From Endozoicomonas euniceicola (GTDB lineage: Bacteria; Pseudomonadota; Gammaproteobacteria; Pseudomonadales; Endozoicomonadaceae), in assembly GCF_025562755.1 (NCBI RefSeq), contig NZ_CP103300.1, forward strand, positions 5,203,501 to 5,267,500: a stretch of 64,000 nucleotides of DNA. The letters are read 5' to 3'. Below the pieces are notes generated by a model. It was not told where the DNA came from and did no database searches. It worked only from the letters and a program-made list of their open reading frames with translations. The stretch's first letter is position 1, and every line of letters begins with the position of its first letter. Positions 44,625-53,312 of the stretch are shown here, piece after piece. The translations under genes and the position numbers were made by a program.

Positions 44625-45212
44625 TTATAGCGGCTGATGAAACTGAAATAAAGGCGCTATTTTGCCCAAAAGAATTGTGTACAGCAGATCGACCTGGCCT
44701 CGCCATAAGTTGTGACTTCTAACTATTTGTAGTTTTGTAGCAAATACGAAATTTTCACTCAAAAAGGTAAAGTTGGTAGCCTCATCAATTTTCTGTTGAC
44801 GTATGGCGTCACCGCCCGGGTCCGGATGAAAACCAAGCTTGAGATAAAACCCGAAAACATCCGAGAGCGGGTTTACTATGTACAGATGCCTGCCACCATT
44901 GGCCTGAACCTCGCGAGTGGCGATGAATACAAGCAAGGTTCCTAATGACATACTGCGATAGGATGGCAATACTGACATTAAACTCATCCCATACGCCCCT
45001 TTCGTATAGACCAGCTCATCCCGATCATCGTCCAGAAAGTCACCGAATTTGTGTTTAATGACCACATATCCCACCACCTTCCCGCCATTCTCTTCGAACA
45101 GCTGAAAGATAAGACGGTTATCTTCCCTTGAACGACTGCATTTAAGGGTATTTGCGGACTGTCTGTGTGTGAATTTTGTGCCTTGAGGCATTCCGATGCA
45201 TTCAAAAGGCAT
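44625..45212 (-). CDS. GNAT-type acetyltransferase-like protein
   Basis: About 195 residues. The ATG at 45212 is favoured by GGGAG seven bases upstream; longer starts exist. The middle shows the GNAT fold order: a strand GGKVVGYVVIKH, then AYGMSLMSVLPSYRSMSLG, which matches the acetyl-CoA-binding pyrophosphate loop and helix (Q/R-x-x-G/S), and LYIVNPLSDVFGFYLKLGF for the C-terminal strand and helix. The acceptor is unknown. The C-terminal 40 residues are an extension without GNAT features. The preceding gap (44516-44624) shows nothing. Confidence 0.65.
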   Translation of the reverse strand: MPFECIGMPQGTKFTHRQSANTLKCSRSREDNRLIFQLFEENGGKVVGYVVIKHKFGDFLDDDRDELVYTKGAYGMSLMSVLPSYRSMSLGTLLVFIATREVQANGGRHLYIVNPLSDVFGFYLKLGFHPDPGGDAIRQQKIDEATNFTFLSENFVFATKLQIVRSHNLWRGQVDLLYTILLGKIAPLFQFHQPL

Positions 45213-45288
45213 GACTGTGCTCCCGGACATCAACTGAAAAAAGCCGGGGGAATCATACGCTCTCCGTTGCCCACTGTCCGCTGCTGTT

Positions 45289-45332
45289 TAATGGCTGTAT
45301 GAACAGCTAATAGCCAGAAGCTAAAAGCTAAA
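45289..45332. repeat. Dispersed repeat, relative of the array insert
   Basis: GGCTGTATGAACAGCTAATA and the following AGCC/AGCT-type heptamers match the reverse complement of the insert at about 11985-12035 (e.g. CAGCTAATAGCC in both, then AAGC-heptamers ending in ACCTGG). It lies in the 150-bp gap between the GNAT and HNH genes. Confidence 0.75.
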
Positions 45333-45362
45333 AACCTGGCAATCTTTCTGATTGCTAACACC

Positions 45363-46019
45363 TTATGAATTCGAATCCCGTTTGCGTCTTATACTCCAGC
45401 GGCAGTTAGCAGAAAACTGGCTGCTCAGGTATTCCGCCTGTTCAGGAAGGATTCTGCGACTGTTGACCATGGCAAGGTATTCCGCAGCGTTGGGACGATA
45501 GGGCAGGGCGAGCAATGACATGTCCACTTCTTCAAGCAGATGGTTACTTTTGTGCTGGTTACAGCGCCTGCAGGCAGCCACGACGTTCATCCAGTCGTCT
45601 TTTCCACCTCGCGAGGTAGGAACAATATGGTCCCGGGTCAGCAGGGATCGGCGGAAATATTTACCGCAATAAAGGCATTGGTAATTATCGCGTTCAAACA
45701 GGGAAACATTGGTTAATGCAGGATTGTTACGGAAAGGAAATAAACGACGACCGCCGCAGGCGACAATACTGGGCACCTCAATCACTGTCGGGTTATCGTG
45801 CCATCGGTTGCGTCCGCCCCTGACCCGATAAATGATATCGCCCAGGCTCCAGACGACCAGTTCCCTTGAATACAGACAGACGGTCTGTTGCCAGGTCAGC
45901 CATTGAACTGGCTGGCCCGCAGTGTTCAGGCGCAGAATATACAAAACAGGACCCCCGCTTATCAGTCCCTGATAAAGGTCAACCTCTTTATGTTCACCGA
46001 ATAAGCGGGCTGTCGGCAA
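45363..46019 (-). CDS. HNH endonuclease family protein
   Basis: Up to 218 residues. The HNH motif is clear: CLYCGKYF, LTRDHIVPTSRGG and the second pair CRRCNQHKS, the ββα-metal fold with two CxxC zinc pairs. The N-terminal region (LRLNTAGQPVQWLTWQQ) matches a common gammaproteobacterial group. The start is uncertain: the longest frame uses a TTG four bases after the upstream stop, and a TTG at 45944 with GGGGG upstream may be better. It follows the aminopeptidase-like gene, suggesting co-transcription. Biological role unknown. Confidence 0.85.
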   Translation of the reverse strand: MPTARLFGEHKEVDLYQGLISGGPVLYILRLNTAGQPVQWLTWQQTVCLYSRELVVWSLGDIIYRVRGGRNRWHDNPTVIEVPSIVACGGRRLFPFRNNPALTNVSLFERDNYQCLYCGKYFRRSLLTRDHIVPTSRGGKDDWMNVVAACRRCNQHKSNHLLEEVDMSLLALPYRPNAAEYLAMVNSRRILPEQAEYLSSQFSANCRWSIRRKRDSNS

Positions 46020-46023
46020 GTGT

Positions 46024-48705
46024 TTATTTCAATGCAGCGTTTTTTGGCAGTTGTTGGCACTGCTTTGCCATTGCCAGCTGTGCCTGAATACGCAGCTGAT
46101 TAGCCGACAGAGTTCTGTTATCACTAAAGGTCTGCAACTGTTGTATACCGTTGGCTGAACACTCGTTTAGCAGGTTGCTGATCAGCTGATCGAGCATTGG
46201 TGATGATCGCTTAGGCTGGTTGTTCAGCAGGGCGGTGAGAATGCTGTGTCGCAGCGCTGGCACCAGAGCGTATTGCGAGGCTGGGAACAGAACCTTGCTG
46301 ACAGCTTCTGCTTCCAGCCAGGGCAGACTCTCGAGTCGATTAAGCCACTGGCTTTTAACCAGCGTGTCGGGTCGACTGGCGTCAGCCATCTGATACATTC
46401 TGAGAGTGTCGGGAGAGTGATGTTTCTGATACTCACGGCGTGCCAGGTCCCAGCTGTTTTTGCCGGCTTTTCCTGAGAAAGTATTCAGGCGAATAATGAT
46501 CTGCCAGCGTCTGTCCGGGGTTAGCTGTAAACCACTGATCTCCCGGCGACCTTCCAGCAGGTGTTTTAACTGCATGGCGCTGTCATCGGTATGGGCAATA
46601 TGGAGGTAGTAGTCAAACCAGAGGTTTTGCAGAGGGCCGCCCGGCTCAGCGATATTCAGTTGTTGCCATGCCAGTTGTTCCAGGGTCAGCAGCCAGTGGC
46701 TGCTGACGGTTTGTACCGCCGGATTGGCAGACTTCAGCCGCAACAGCTGGTCACTCAATCGTTTCAGTTCGGTCAGCTGGTTTTTCAGTCGCCAGACACT
46801 GGTTTCATTCGGTAGTCTGGCCGTCGCGTAGGTGATGGCGGACTGGACACTGACCGGTGGTTGATAGAGGTGACCATCGATTAACGTCTGCATTAAAGGT
46901 TCGCTGAATGATTCTTTAAGGATCGTTTGCAGAGCTTGCTCATCAAGCTGTACCCGCAGATAGCCCTTGTCATCAACATTGGGGTAAACAAAATCCGGGC
47001 AGGGTTGTTGTCCGGGAATATCAACCTCCGTGGACTTGCCCTCAACAACAACAGGCAGTGTCCGGTAGCGCTGAAGAGTGGTGTGCCTGCTTTTAAACAG
47101 CCCTACATGAATCCGCTGGGAGCGTTTTCCGGGTTTTCGCTGGTCAATCTGAAGGCTGCTCAGTCGGCCTTTTTTACATTGATACGAGGTAGAAACGGTC
47201 TGTACACCCGTGGTATCAAGCCAGTGTTTTTCCCAGTTTTTTAGAGACTGACCCGATGCGTTTTGTATCAGCTCAAAGAACGTCTGTGCCCTGGTGCTGT
47301 TGTCTGCGTAGTGTTGCAGCATTTGCTGTAAAGCCTGACGAAAGGCATCGTCTCCCACCTGGTGGTGGAGTAATTGCAGGACGGCAGCGGCTTTGCTGGC
47401 GGTAATATCGTTGTTACGGGCAGCCAGAATATTACTGTCTTCAGGGTGGCGCAGGGGTTGTGCCGCTGGCAGCTGATCATAAAAATACGCGGCCTGTTTC
47501 ACCTGATTGTGGAACATAGACCAGCTTTCGCTGCTCTTTTCGCCGCTATCTGTTTTGGAGAAAGTATCCGTTTCGGAACGAGCCAAAGCTATATAGGAAA
47601 GGTATCTGGCCAGACCGTCCAGCAGCCACTGGTCATTCCACCAGTCCATACTGACGCTGCCACCCAACCAGCTGTGAGCCAGATGTTCGAGCAGTCGCTG
47701 ATGGATTTCTGGCTGCCCGGCTGAGTATTGCGGCAGCAGGTATTTTTCATTCAGTACAACACTGGCTGAAGACATTTCAGCGTTCAGGGTTTTGACGGGT
47801 AGTGCAACAATATCGTATTTAAAGAAGGGGTAAGGCTGGTCAAGGTATTGCTGATAAAAGACTCTGGCGTTATCAACCGTTGTAAAAAGGTGTTTGGGGT
47901 TCGATTTATTGAGTGACTCATCAATCGACTGGCGTAACAGCAGACGAATGGGCAGTTTTCCCTGCTCATAGCGCAGGGTTTTGAAAGGCCCCGCCTGAAG
48001 AGAGAATGAGCTGGGGCTGACAGGTCGGGTTTCCGGAAAATACCACCAGCGTTCGGGGCCGCCGCCACCAACAGCCTGCCGTTCCTGAGTCTGGGTGATG
48101 ACCTGCCACTGGGCAGGCGCTTTAACGGTGAGCCTGAAGCTGGCTTTGATATCGGGCTGGTCAAACAGTGGCAGTATCTGGCTGGAGGCGTAGACGCCAG
48201 ACTGGCTGTAGAGATAGTGGCTGTTGTCTTCAGGATCAGTGAATTTTGTCAGCCCGGTATTGCTGATACTGTTGCTGTCGCTGTAGTGGTGAGTGAATTC
48301 AATTTCAATGGTGTTGTCACCGGTTTGCAGGCTCTTGTGTGGCAGGGTGAGGAACTGACCATTGTAATCCGGTGCCAGGTTCTTGCTGTTGACCAGCAGG
48401 CGGTGAATCTGCCCTTGTTGGAAATCCATCGTCAGAGGCTTGTCCGCCTTATGCAGTTCCAGCTGAATGGCTATTCGACCCGAGTACTCTGAAGCTTCGC
48501 TGTCAGCGATATCCAGATAGACGTCATAACTGGCCTGTCTGATCATGGCTTTGCGTTGCTCAGCCTGTGTCCGGGTCAGTAAGGGCGCTGAGGTTGTTGC
48601 CGGAACCTTTCGGGCGTGTTGCTCGGGGCGGTCGGACGACTGGCACCCTGTCAGCCCGGTTAGCAGTGCAGCACTGATGAGGAGGGTTAAACAATACCTG
48701 AGCAT
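46024..48705 (-). CDS. M1 aminopeptidase-like lipoprotein with degenerate active site
   Basis: An 893-residue lipoprotein (lipobox LTGC at about 18-21) related to aminopeptidase N over its full length. The catalytic elements are altered. The zinc motif HExxH-x18-E aligns with EHLAH at 340-344 and Asp at 363, so the first ligand His and the catalytic Glu are exchanged and the distal Glu is Asp. The substrate motif GAMEN aligns with NAEMS (about 308-312). The catalytic Tyr aligns with Ala in ITASKAAAV. The fold-defining HSWLGGSVSMDWWNDQW is intact. It is therefore probably catalytically inactive, perhaps a binding protein. The upstream gap to 48986 holds nothing recognisable. Confidence 0.85.
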   Translation of the reverse strand: MLRYCLTLLISAALLTGLTGCQSSDRPEQHARKVPATTSAPLLTRTQAEQRKAMIRQASYDVYLDIADSEASEYSGRIAIQLELHKADKPLTMDFQQGQIHRLLVNSKNLAPDYNGQFLTLPHKSLQTGDNTIEIEFTHHYSDSNSISNTGLTKFTDPEDNSHYLYSQSGVYASSQILPLFDQPDIKASFRLTVKAPAQWQVITQTQERQAVGGGGPERWWYFPETRPVSPSSFSLQAGPFKTLRYEQGKLPIRLLLRQSIDESLNKSNPKHLFTTVDNARVFYQQYLDQPYPFFKYDIVALPVKTLNAEMSSASVVLNEKYLLPQYSAGQPEIHQRLLEHLAHSWLGGSVSMDWWNDQWLLDGLARYLSYIALARSETDTFSKTDSGEKSSESWSMFHNQVKQAAYFYDQLPAAQPLRHPEDSNILAARNNDITASKAAAVLQLLHHQVGDDAFRQALQQMLQHYADNSTRAQTFFELIQNASGQSLKNWEKHWLDTTGVQTVSTSYQCKKGRLSSLQIDQRKPGKRSQRIHVGLFKSRHTTLQRYRTLPVVVEGKSTEVDIPGQQPCPDFVYPNVDDKGYLRVQLDEQALQTILKESFSEPLMQTLIDGHLYQPPVSVQSAITYATARLPNETSVWRLKNQLTELKRLSDQLLRLKSANPAVQTVSSHWLLTLEQLAWQQLNIAEPGGPLQNLWFDYYLHIAHTDDSAMQLKHLLEGRREISGLQLTPDRRWQIIIRLNTFSGKAGKNSWDLARREYQKHHSPDTLRMYQMADASRPDTLVKSQWLNRLESLPWLEAEAVSKVLFPASQYALVPALRHSILTALLNNQPKRSSPMLDQLISNLLNECSANGIQQLQTFSDNRTLSANQLRIQAQLAMAKQCQQLPKNAALK

Positions 48706-48986
48706 TCATTTCACCTGTAACGTATTGGCGACCCGGAAGCCTTTTAAAGCACAAAACAAAAGAGATAAGGATAGACCAGCTTATACAAAGCTGAGTGATT
48801 ATTTCTTTCCATCCGTTACTGAATTCCAGGTTGGATGGCTGTGTTTTTCTGTATTATTGGCTAAATGCCTGTAAATCAAGTAAATTAGTCCGGTTCAGAT
48901 CAACGAAAATATGTGGGGTTGTCTGTTTCAGCGCCTTGTGTCTCTGTTGATAATGTTTTTCCAATTAATGTAGATGGTGGTTATTC

Positions 48987-49316
48987 ATGCTTTATACCGA
49001 TGGCAACCGACTGATGAACCAGGCTGACAAGTTCAACCGTGGTTTTGAGCGCAAGAAAACCGCCAAACTGGGTACCGAAAAGAACCCGGCCAGTGTAGTG
49101 GTTCAGACTGAAGAACGCTTTAAGGAAATGGAGGCTGTTTTCAGCGAAAACGGCTGGTTTGTGGACATTGAGCTGAACGAAGAGAAGGAAGAAAATCTGG
49201 TCGACCTGGATGTTTTGATGAACACGCCTAAAACCACCGTTGTTGAAAAAACACCGGGCCGTAACGATCCGTGCATCTGTGGCAGCGGTAAGAAATTCAA
49301 GAAGTGCTGCGGCTGA
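48987..49316 (+). CDS. SEC-C zinc-binding motif protein
   Basis: A 109-residue protein ending in PGRNDPCICGSGKKFKKCCG, the SEC-C zinc motif (C-x-C-x8-C-C) known from the SecA C-terminus and small gammaproteobacterial proteins. The rest is a charged helical region (EKEENLVDLDVLM). The role is unknown; SEC-C domains typically bind zinc and partner proteins. The stop codon falls in the first unit of a 17-bp repeat. Confidence 0.85.
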   Translation: MLYTDGNRLMNQADKFNRGFERKKTAKLGTEKNPASVVVQTEERFKEMEAVFSENGWFVDIELNEEKEENLVDLDVLMNTPKTTVVEKTPGRNDPCICGSGKKFKKCCG

Positions 49317-49368
49317 TGAAGTGCTGCGGCTGATGAAGTGCTGCGGCTGATGAAGTGCTGTTGCTGAT
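49301..49368. repeat. Four 17-bp tandem repeats at the SEC-C gene end
   Basis: GAAGTGCTGCGGCTGAT occurs three times in a row from 49301, then a fourth unit with GTTGCTGAT. The first unit encodes the last residues of the SEC-C motif and its stop. The other units are untranslated. Confidence 0.9.
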
Positions 49369-49398
49369 TCAGGCCGGGTCATCCAGCCTGAATCAGAA

Positions 49399-50712
49399 TC
49401 AGGAAAAACTTACCTTTGCCGCCTTAACCCATGGATAGCGGCTGTCACCAAAATCTACCACGTCTTTTGAAACAGCCACAATACTTCTGAGAATGGTGGC
49501 CATATTGCCGGACACCATGGTTTCAGCCAGTGGAAACTGTATTTGTCCGTCTTTGACGTAGTAACTGTTTTTGGCAATTCCTGAAAAATCCCCTTTGTCA
49601 GCCGGCGCGCCGCCTGACAGATGACCCAGAATAACACCTTCCTGAGTACTGGCGATGATATCAGTCAGTGCCTGCTTACCAGGTTCCAGCACCATGCACC
49701 CGCCTTCGTTGACGGCTTTTTTCAGGCCGGTTTTGCGGGCACCGTAATCTGTCAGCAGAAAGCTTTCCAGTACACCGTTATTCAGCAGAGTCAGGTTATC
49801 GGCTTTAAAACCGTCGCTGGTGAATGGGTAACCGTTGGGCATGGTACTGTCCAGTGGCAGGCTTTTAAGGGTAAGGCAAGGGCTTGTTACCGTTTCATGC
49901 AGCTTGTCTTTATATAAGGATATGTTGGCAATCAGGGGAGCGTCTGTCACAGAACCCACCAGAAAACCAATAAAGTCATCCATAGCGTCTGGAGTGATAA
50001 TCAGGTCACCGGTAAATTTTTCTGGCAGAAGCTGCGCCTGAAGTTCAGCTTCCGAACTTCGAAGTAGCTGCTCAATGGAACCAAACTGGTGAAAGGGCTT
50101 ATCAAGAGTGAAGGTCGTGAACCCGGTAGAGTTCAGGGAGGTAATGTCATGGCCGCTTTTGGCGTTAAACAACAGGCAACCATTATAGTTACCTCTGGTT
50201 TCGGTAAAGTCGATGCCGTTGCTGTTGACCATTCTGGAATGAATGCGGGTGTAATCCAGTGAGCATTCAGTCATGACAATATTGGGGTGATTTTGCTTCA
50301 GATGCGTCAGGAATGCTGTAAGGCTGTCGTACATTGCCTCAAGGTCAGCCTGTTGCGGGCCTGTGGAAAAAACACCCGAGGGTTGTGCTGGTGCAATAGT
50401 GTAAGCGTCGTCTGCTTCAGAGCCTTTTGCCATCAGCAGGAGCTCCGCAACAGCTGCATCTATGCTGCTATTACGCAGGTCATTAATGGACAGTGAGGCT
50501 TTCTTCTGGTCAATAATGCCGCTCAGGTACAGTTCTCTGTCGCTACCACTGCGCAGCAGGGTTATGACTCCGTTTTCAACATTGAGTTCCTGCTTGTAGT
50601 CGCTGGACAGGGAACACTGGGTTTTCTCAAAGCCAGCCAGTCGCAGCTGCTCCATGGCATAGCTCAGGGTATTGCTTTGGGTGTCTCCCAGGTGATTGGA
50701 AGGCTGACTCAT
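49399..50712 (-). CDS. pmbA: TldE/PmbA-like metalloprotease subunit
   Basis: About 437 residues, from the ATG with GAGG five bases upstream. This is the non-catalytic partner of the TldD/TldE protease, which trims modified peptides (microcins, CcdA in E. coli). The family pattern is visible: an N-terminal half with GVITLLRSGSDRELYLSG and DYTRIHSRMVNSNGIDF, and a C-terminal half ending GVILGHLSGG and VKDGQIQFPL. It lies 46 bp downstream of the TldD-like gene on the same strand. This adjacent arrangement differs from the unlinked tldD and pmbA of E. coli, so this may be a second, specialised pair. Confidence 0.85.
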   Translation of the reverse strand: MSQPSNHLGDTQSNTLSYAMEQLRLAGFEKTQCSLSSDYKQELNVENGVITLLRSGSDRELYLSGIIDQKKASLSINDLRNSSIDAAVAELLLMAKGSEADDAYTIAPAQPSGVFSTGPQQADLEAMYDSLTAFLTHLKQNHPNIVMTECSLDYTRIHSRMVNSNGIDFTETRGNYNGCLLFNAKSGHDITSLNSTGFTTFTLDKPFHQFGSIEQLLRSSEAELQAQLLPEKFTGDLIITPDAMDDFIGFLVGSVTDAPLIANISLYKDKLHETVTSPCLTLKSLPLDSTMPNGYPFTSDGFKADNLTLLNNGVLESFLLTDYGARKTGLKKAVNEGGCMVLEPGKQALTDIIASTQEGVILGHLSGGAPADKGDFSGIAKNSYYVKDGQIQFPLAETMVSGNMATILRSIVAVSKDVVDFGDSRYPWVKAAKVSFS

Positions 50713-50758
50713 GGACACCTCAGGCAGAAGGTTGATGGGCTGTTAATGGTCATCTGGA

Positions 50759-52189
50759 CTATTCTCCGCCAATATGGACTTTGCACTTAATGGCCGGACC
50801 ACCGCAGGCGACAGGTATATTCTGTTTTTTGCCACAATAGCCAGAGCATTCCCAGTGCAGGTCATCGGACACCATCGTGACGGTGTTCAATACGTCAAAC
50901 GCCATGCCGGAGATGGTGGTGTCCTGAATAGCGCGACCCAGTTTACCGTTTTTGATTTCGTAACCAAGGGTAATGCCGAACATAAACTCGGCTGTAGCAT
51001 CTGCTTCGCCGTTATTGCTTTTTATCAGGTAATAACCGTCGTCTATTGAGGCGATCATTGTTTCCAGCCTATCGTGGCCGGGTAAAATAGCCGTGTTACG
51101 CATACGGATTAACGGCTCATCAAAGTATTTGAAGGCCCGGGCATTGCCTGACGGCGGTTGTTTCAGCTGTGCAGCGCTGTAGCGATTGTGCATAAAGCTT
51201 GTCAGCCTGCCCTGATCAATCAGTACAGTATCTTCTGGTTCACAACCTTCATCATCAATAAAGACCGGCACAGGCAGGGTTTCACCATTGTAGGAGTGGG
51301 CAAAGTCCACCATGCTGACCAGTGGGCTGACCACCATTTTGCCTTGCAGTTCTGCTGCTACCGACCCGGCCAGCACCAGGTCGGCTTCTACGGGGTGACC
51401 AATAGCCTCGTGAGCCAGCAGTCCGGACAGTTCCGAATCCAGAATCACTTCTTTATATCCGGCGCTCGCGGGAACCGCCTCTTTTTTATCCAGAAGTTGC
51501 TGGTAGATCTTATCAATGTCGGCGTACAGGTTGGATGGTTCAGTGAGAACATCCTTATACTCCCCGCAGTCACTGACAATATGCGTCAATTCCACGGGTT
51601 CCTGCTGATCGTTGTTGGTTATCAGACAGATATAAAGAATGGTTCTGGGGATACGGGTAAAACCCTGTGAGCCTGTACTGGTGTGAATCCGTTTGCTGAT
51701 GGTTTCAAGGTGCAGGCGAATGATACGACTTTCAAGGCCGGAACAGTTTTCCTGAATATAATGATCGATGGTTTTCAGGAAAGCCAGCTTCTGCTCCAAC
51801 GGGGCAGCTGGTTGCTGACTGGATAAATCTTTGCTCACAGAGAATGAGCTGTCTGGTAGGCGCACACTCTGCCTCCCCTGTTGACGAGCTAGAAAGGCAG
51901 CGTTATTCCCTGCTTCCTGTAACGCCTGCTCAATTGAACGGTCATTGATTTCAGGCAGTGAAGCAAACCCCCACTGTCCCTGGTCACACACTCTGGCTGA
52001 AACGCCGCTGACGGTTTCAACAGAGTTACTGGTGACATCGGCATTCATGAGTTGCAATATTTGTCGGGTGTTTTCCTGAAGGCGCAGTTCGGTATAAAGC
52101 GACTGGGTTGTCAGATCTGGAATAGGTTGGTCTTTGACGGTCATTGCCCCGTAATCCTGAGGGAAGATTCCATTTAACGATTCATCCAT
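50759..52189 (-). CDS. tldD: TldD-like metalloprotease subunit
   Basis: About 476 residues from MDESLNG; a GTG at 52297 or ATG at 52147 are alternatives. The catalytic HExxxH motif is intact as LLAHEAIGHPVEADL (His 260, Glu 261, His 265 in this numbering), with the third zinc ligand Cys region near the C-terminus (VACGGPAIKCKVHIGG). With the downstream TldE-like partner it should form the heterodimeric peptidase that degrades unfolded or modified peptides. The long start would overlap the zinc-finger gene's stop by four bases, which links the three genes in position. Confidence 0.88.
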   Translation of the reverse strand: MDESLNGIFPQDYGAMTVKDQPIPDLTTQSLYTELRLQENTRQILQLMNADVTSNSVETVSGVSARVCDQGQWGFASLPEINDRSIEQALQEAGNNAAFLARQQGRQSVRLPDSSFSVSKDLSSQQPAAPLEQKLAFLKTIDHYIQENCSGLESRIIRLHLETISKRIHTSTGSQGFTRIPRTILYICLITNNDQQEPVELTHIVSDCGEYKDVLTEPSNLYADIDKIYQQLLDKKEAVPASAGYKEVILDSELSGLLAHEAIGHPVEADLVLAGSVAAELQGKMVVSPLVSMVDFAHSYNGETLPVPVFIDDEGCEPEDTVLIDQGRLTSFMHNRYSAAQLKQPPSGNARAFKYFDEPLIRMRNTAILPGHDRLETMIASIDDGYYLIKSNNGEADATAEFMFGITLGYEIKNGKLGRAIQDTTISGMAFDVLNTVTMVSDDLHWECSGYCGKKQNIPVACGGPAIKCKVHIGGE

Positions 52190-52293
52190 TATAACGTTAA
52201 TCGCAGTTGGTGTTATTGCTAAAACAAAGAGTGGCTGAAATAAAGTGCGGCTGAAGCAAAGAGTGGTTGAAGCGAGGCGTTTACGGTAATGCC

Positions 52294-52917
52294 TCACTCA
52301 AGGTCTGGTAATCCCCTTGCAAGTTTTTCCTGAAAAGTATCGAAGTCATCGACGGATTGGCTATCGCTAATCGTTTCACTGCTTTGCATTACCGTGGTTG
52401 TCTCTATTGGCCCGGTTAATTGAGTAACCACTTGAATCGGTACTTTTGTTTCAGTGTTTGGTGGCTGAATATAGCTTACGCTGATTGTACTGGAGTCTGT
52501 GCTAAAAGAATGTGTTGTTGTTGTGACTGTACCAGCAGGCTCTTCATGGGACTCTGTTGTAACGGCAGTAGTCGGTTTTGGGTGAAATTTTTGCATGTGC
52601 TTTTTGAGAGAGCTTTTTCGTGAGAAAGTCTTTTCACAGATTGAACAAACATGTGGCGGATTATGGGTTTGCATGTGGTTTCCGAGGGTACTGGCCTGGG
52701 CAAAAGTTTGTTCGCAGCTAGGGCAACTATATGGGTGTTCCTCTGTATGGGTTCGCAGGTGCTCTTTGAGATGGTAGTTTCTTTGAAAACCTGCTCCACA
52801 GACGTTACAGCGATGTTGCTTTTTACCTCTATTAATATGGGTTTGCATGTGCCTGGTGAGCTCGCTTTGGATTGGGAAAGGCTTATTGCACACTTCGCAT
52901 CTAATAAAGTTTGGCAT
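52294..52917 (-). CDS. Eukaryotic-type C2H2 zinc-finger protein
   Basis: About 207 residues from MPNFIRCEVC, with AGAGG seven bases upstream. Four C2H2 fingers fit C-x2-C-x3-F-x5-L-x2-H-x3-H: C7/C10/H23/H27, C37/C40/H53/H57, C65/C68/H81/H85 and C91/C94/H107/H112 (last His spacing four). The HTEEHPYSC linker between fingers 2 and 3 resembles the eukaryotic TGEKPY linker. The remaining 95 residues are Thr/Ser-rich and end acidic with DDFDTFQEKLARGLPDLE, like an activation-domain tail. No signal peptide. In eukaryotes such arrays bind DNA. It is on the same strand as and just upstream of the TldD-like gene. Confidence 0.85.
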   Translation of the reverse strand: MPNFIRCEVCNKPFPIQSELTRHMQTHINRGKKQHRCNVCGAGFQRNYHLKEHLRTHTEEHPYSCPSCEQTFAQASTLGNHMQTHNPPHVCSICEKTFSRKSSLKKHMQKFHPKPTTAVTTESHEEPAGTVTTTTHSFSTDSSTISVSYIQPPNTETKVPIQVVTQLTGPIETTTVMQSSETISDSQSVDDFDTFQEKLARGLPDLE

Positions 52918-53312
52918 ACGAAACCTCTTTTTTGCTGCTTTTAATGTTCTGGACTGCACCAAATCATATCGTTGCTTCTGCAAATTGCTGGATAAACCCA
53001 AACTGCTTGCTGGCTATATAAAATATAAATTCTTCGACTATTCTTACCCAGCCTTGCTATCTCCTTATATCTTTATCGTCTGCTATTGTCGGTAAAGTCT
53101 CATGTAAAAGGAGTGGAGCGGAAGGGCTTATATCGGGAAATACACTGTAAATTATAGTGTTTCCTGTATTGTTTGGTATTCCGGTGATTGCTGTAGATGT
53201 CAGGGCTGGGGTGGCTCATTCTCTGCAATATTTGCTATGATCCGCTGAGCATCCGAAGCCTTTAGCTGGCTTTTTGAGGGGACAATAACAAATCGATTTA
53301 TGGACAATCATC

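Noticed and set aside
44518..44722. Two short open frames of about 62 residues on opposite strands
   Set aside because: They overlap each other and the 3' end of the GNAT gene, and lack ribosome sites.
53010..53030. TATA-box-like sequence near the zinc-finger gene as a eukaryotic promoter
   Set aside because: It is simply AT-rich intergenic DNA; bacterial promoters look similar and nothing else supports a eukaryotic origin of the non-coding DNA.
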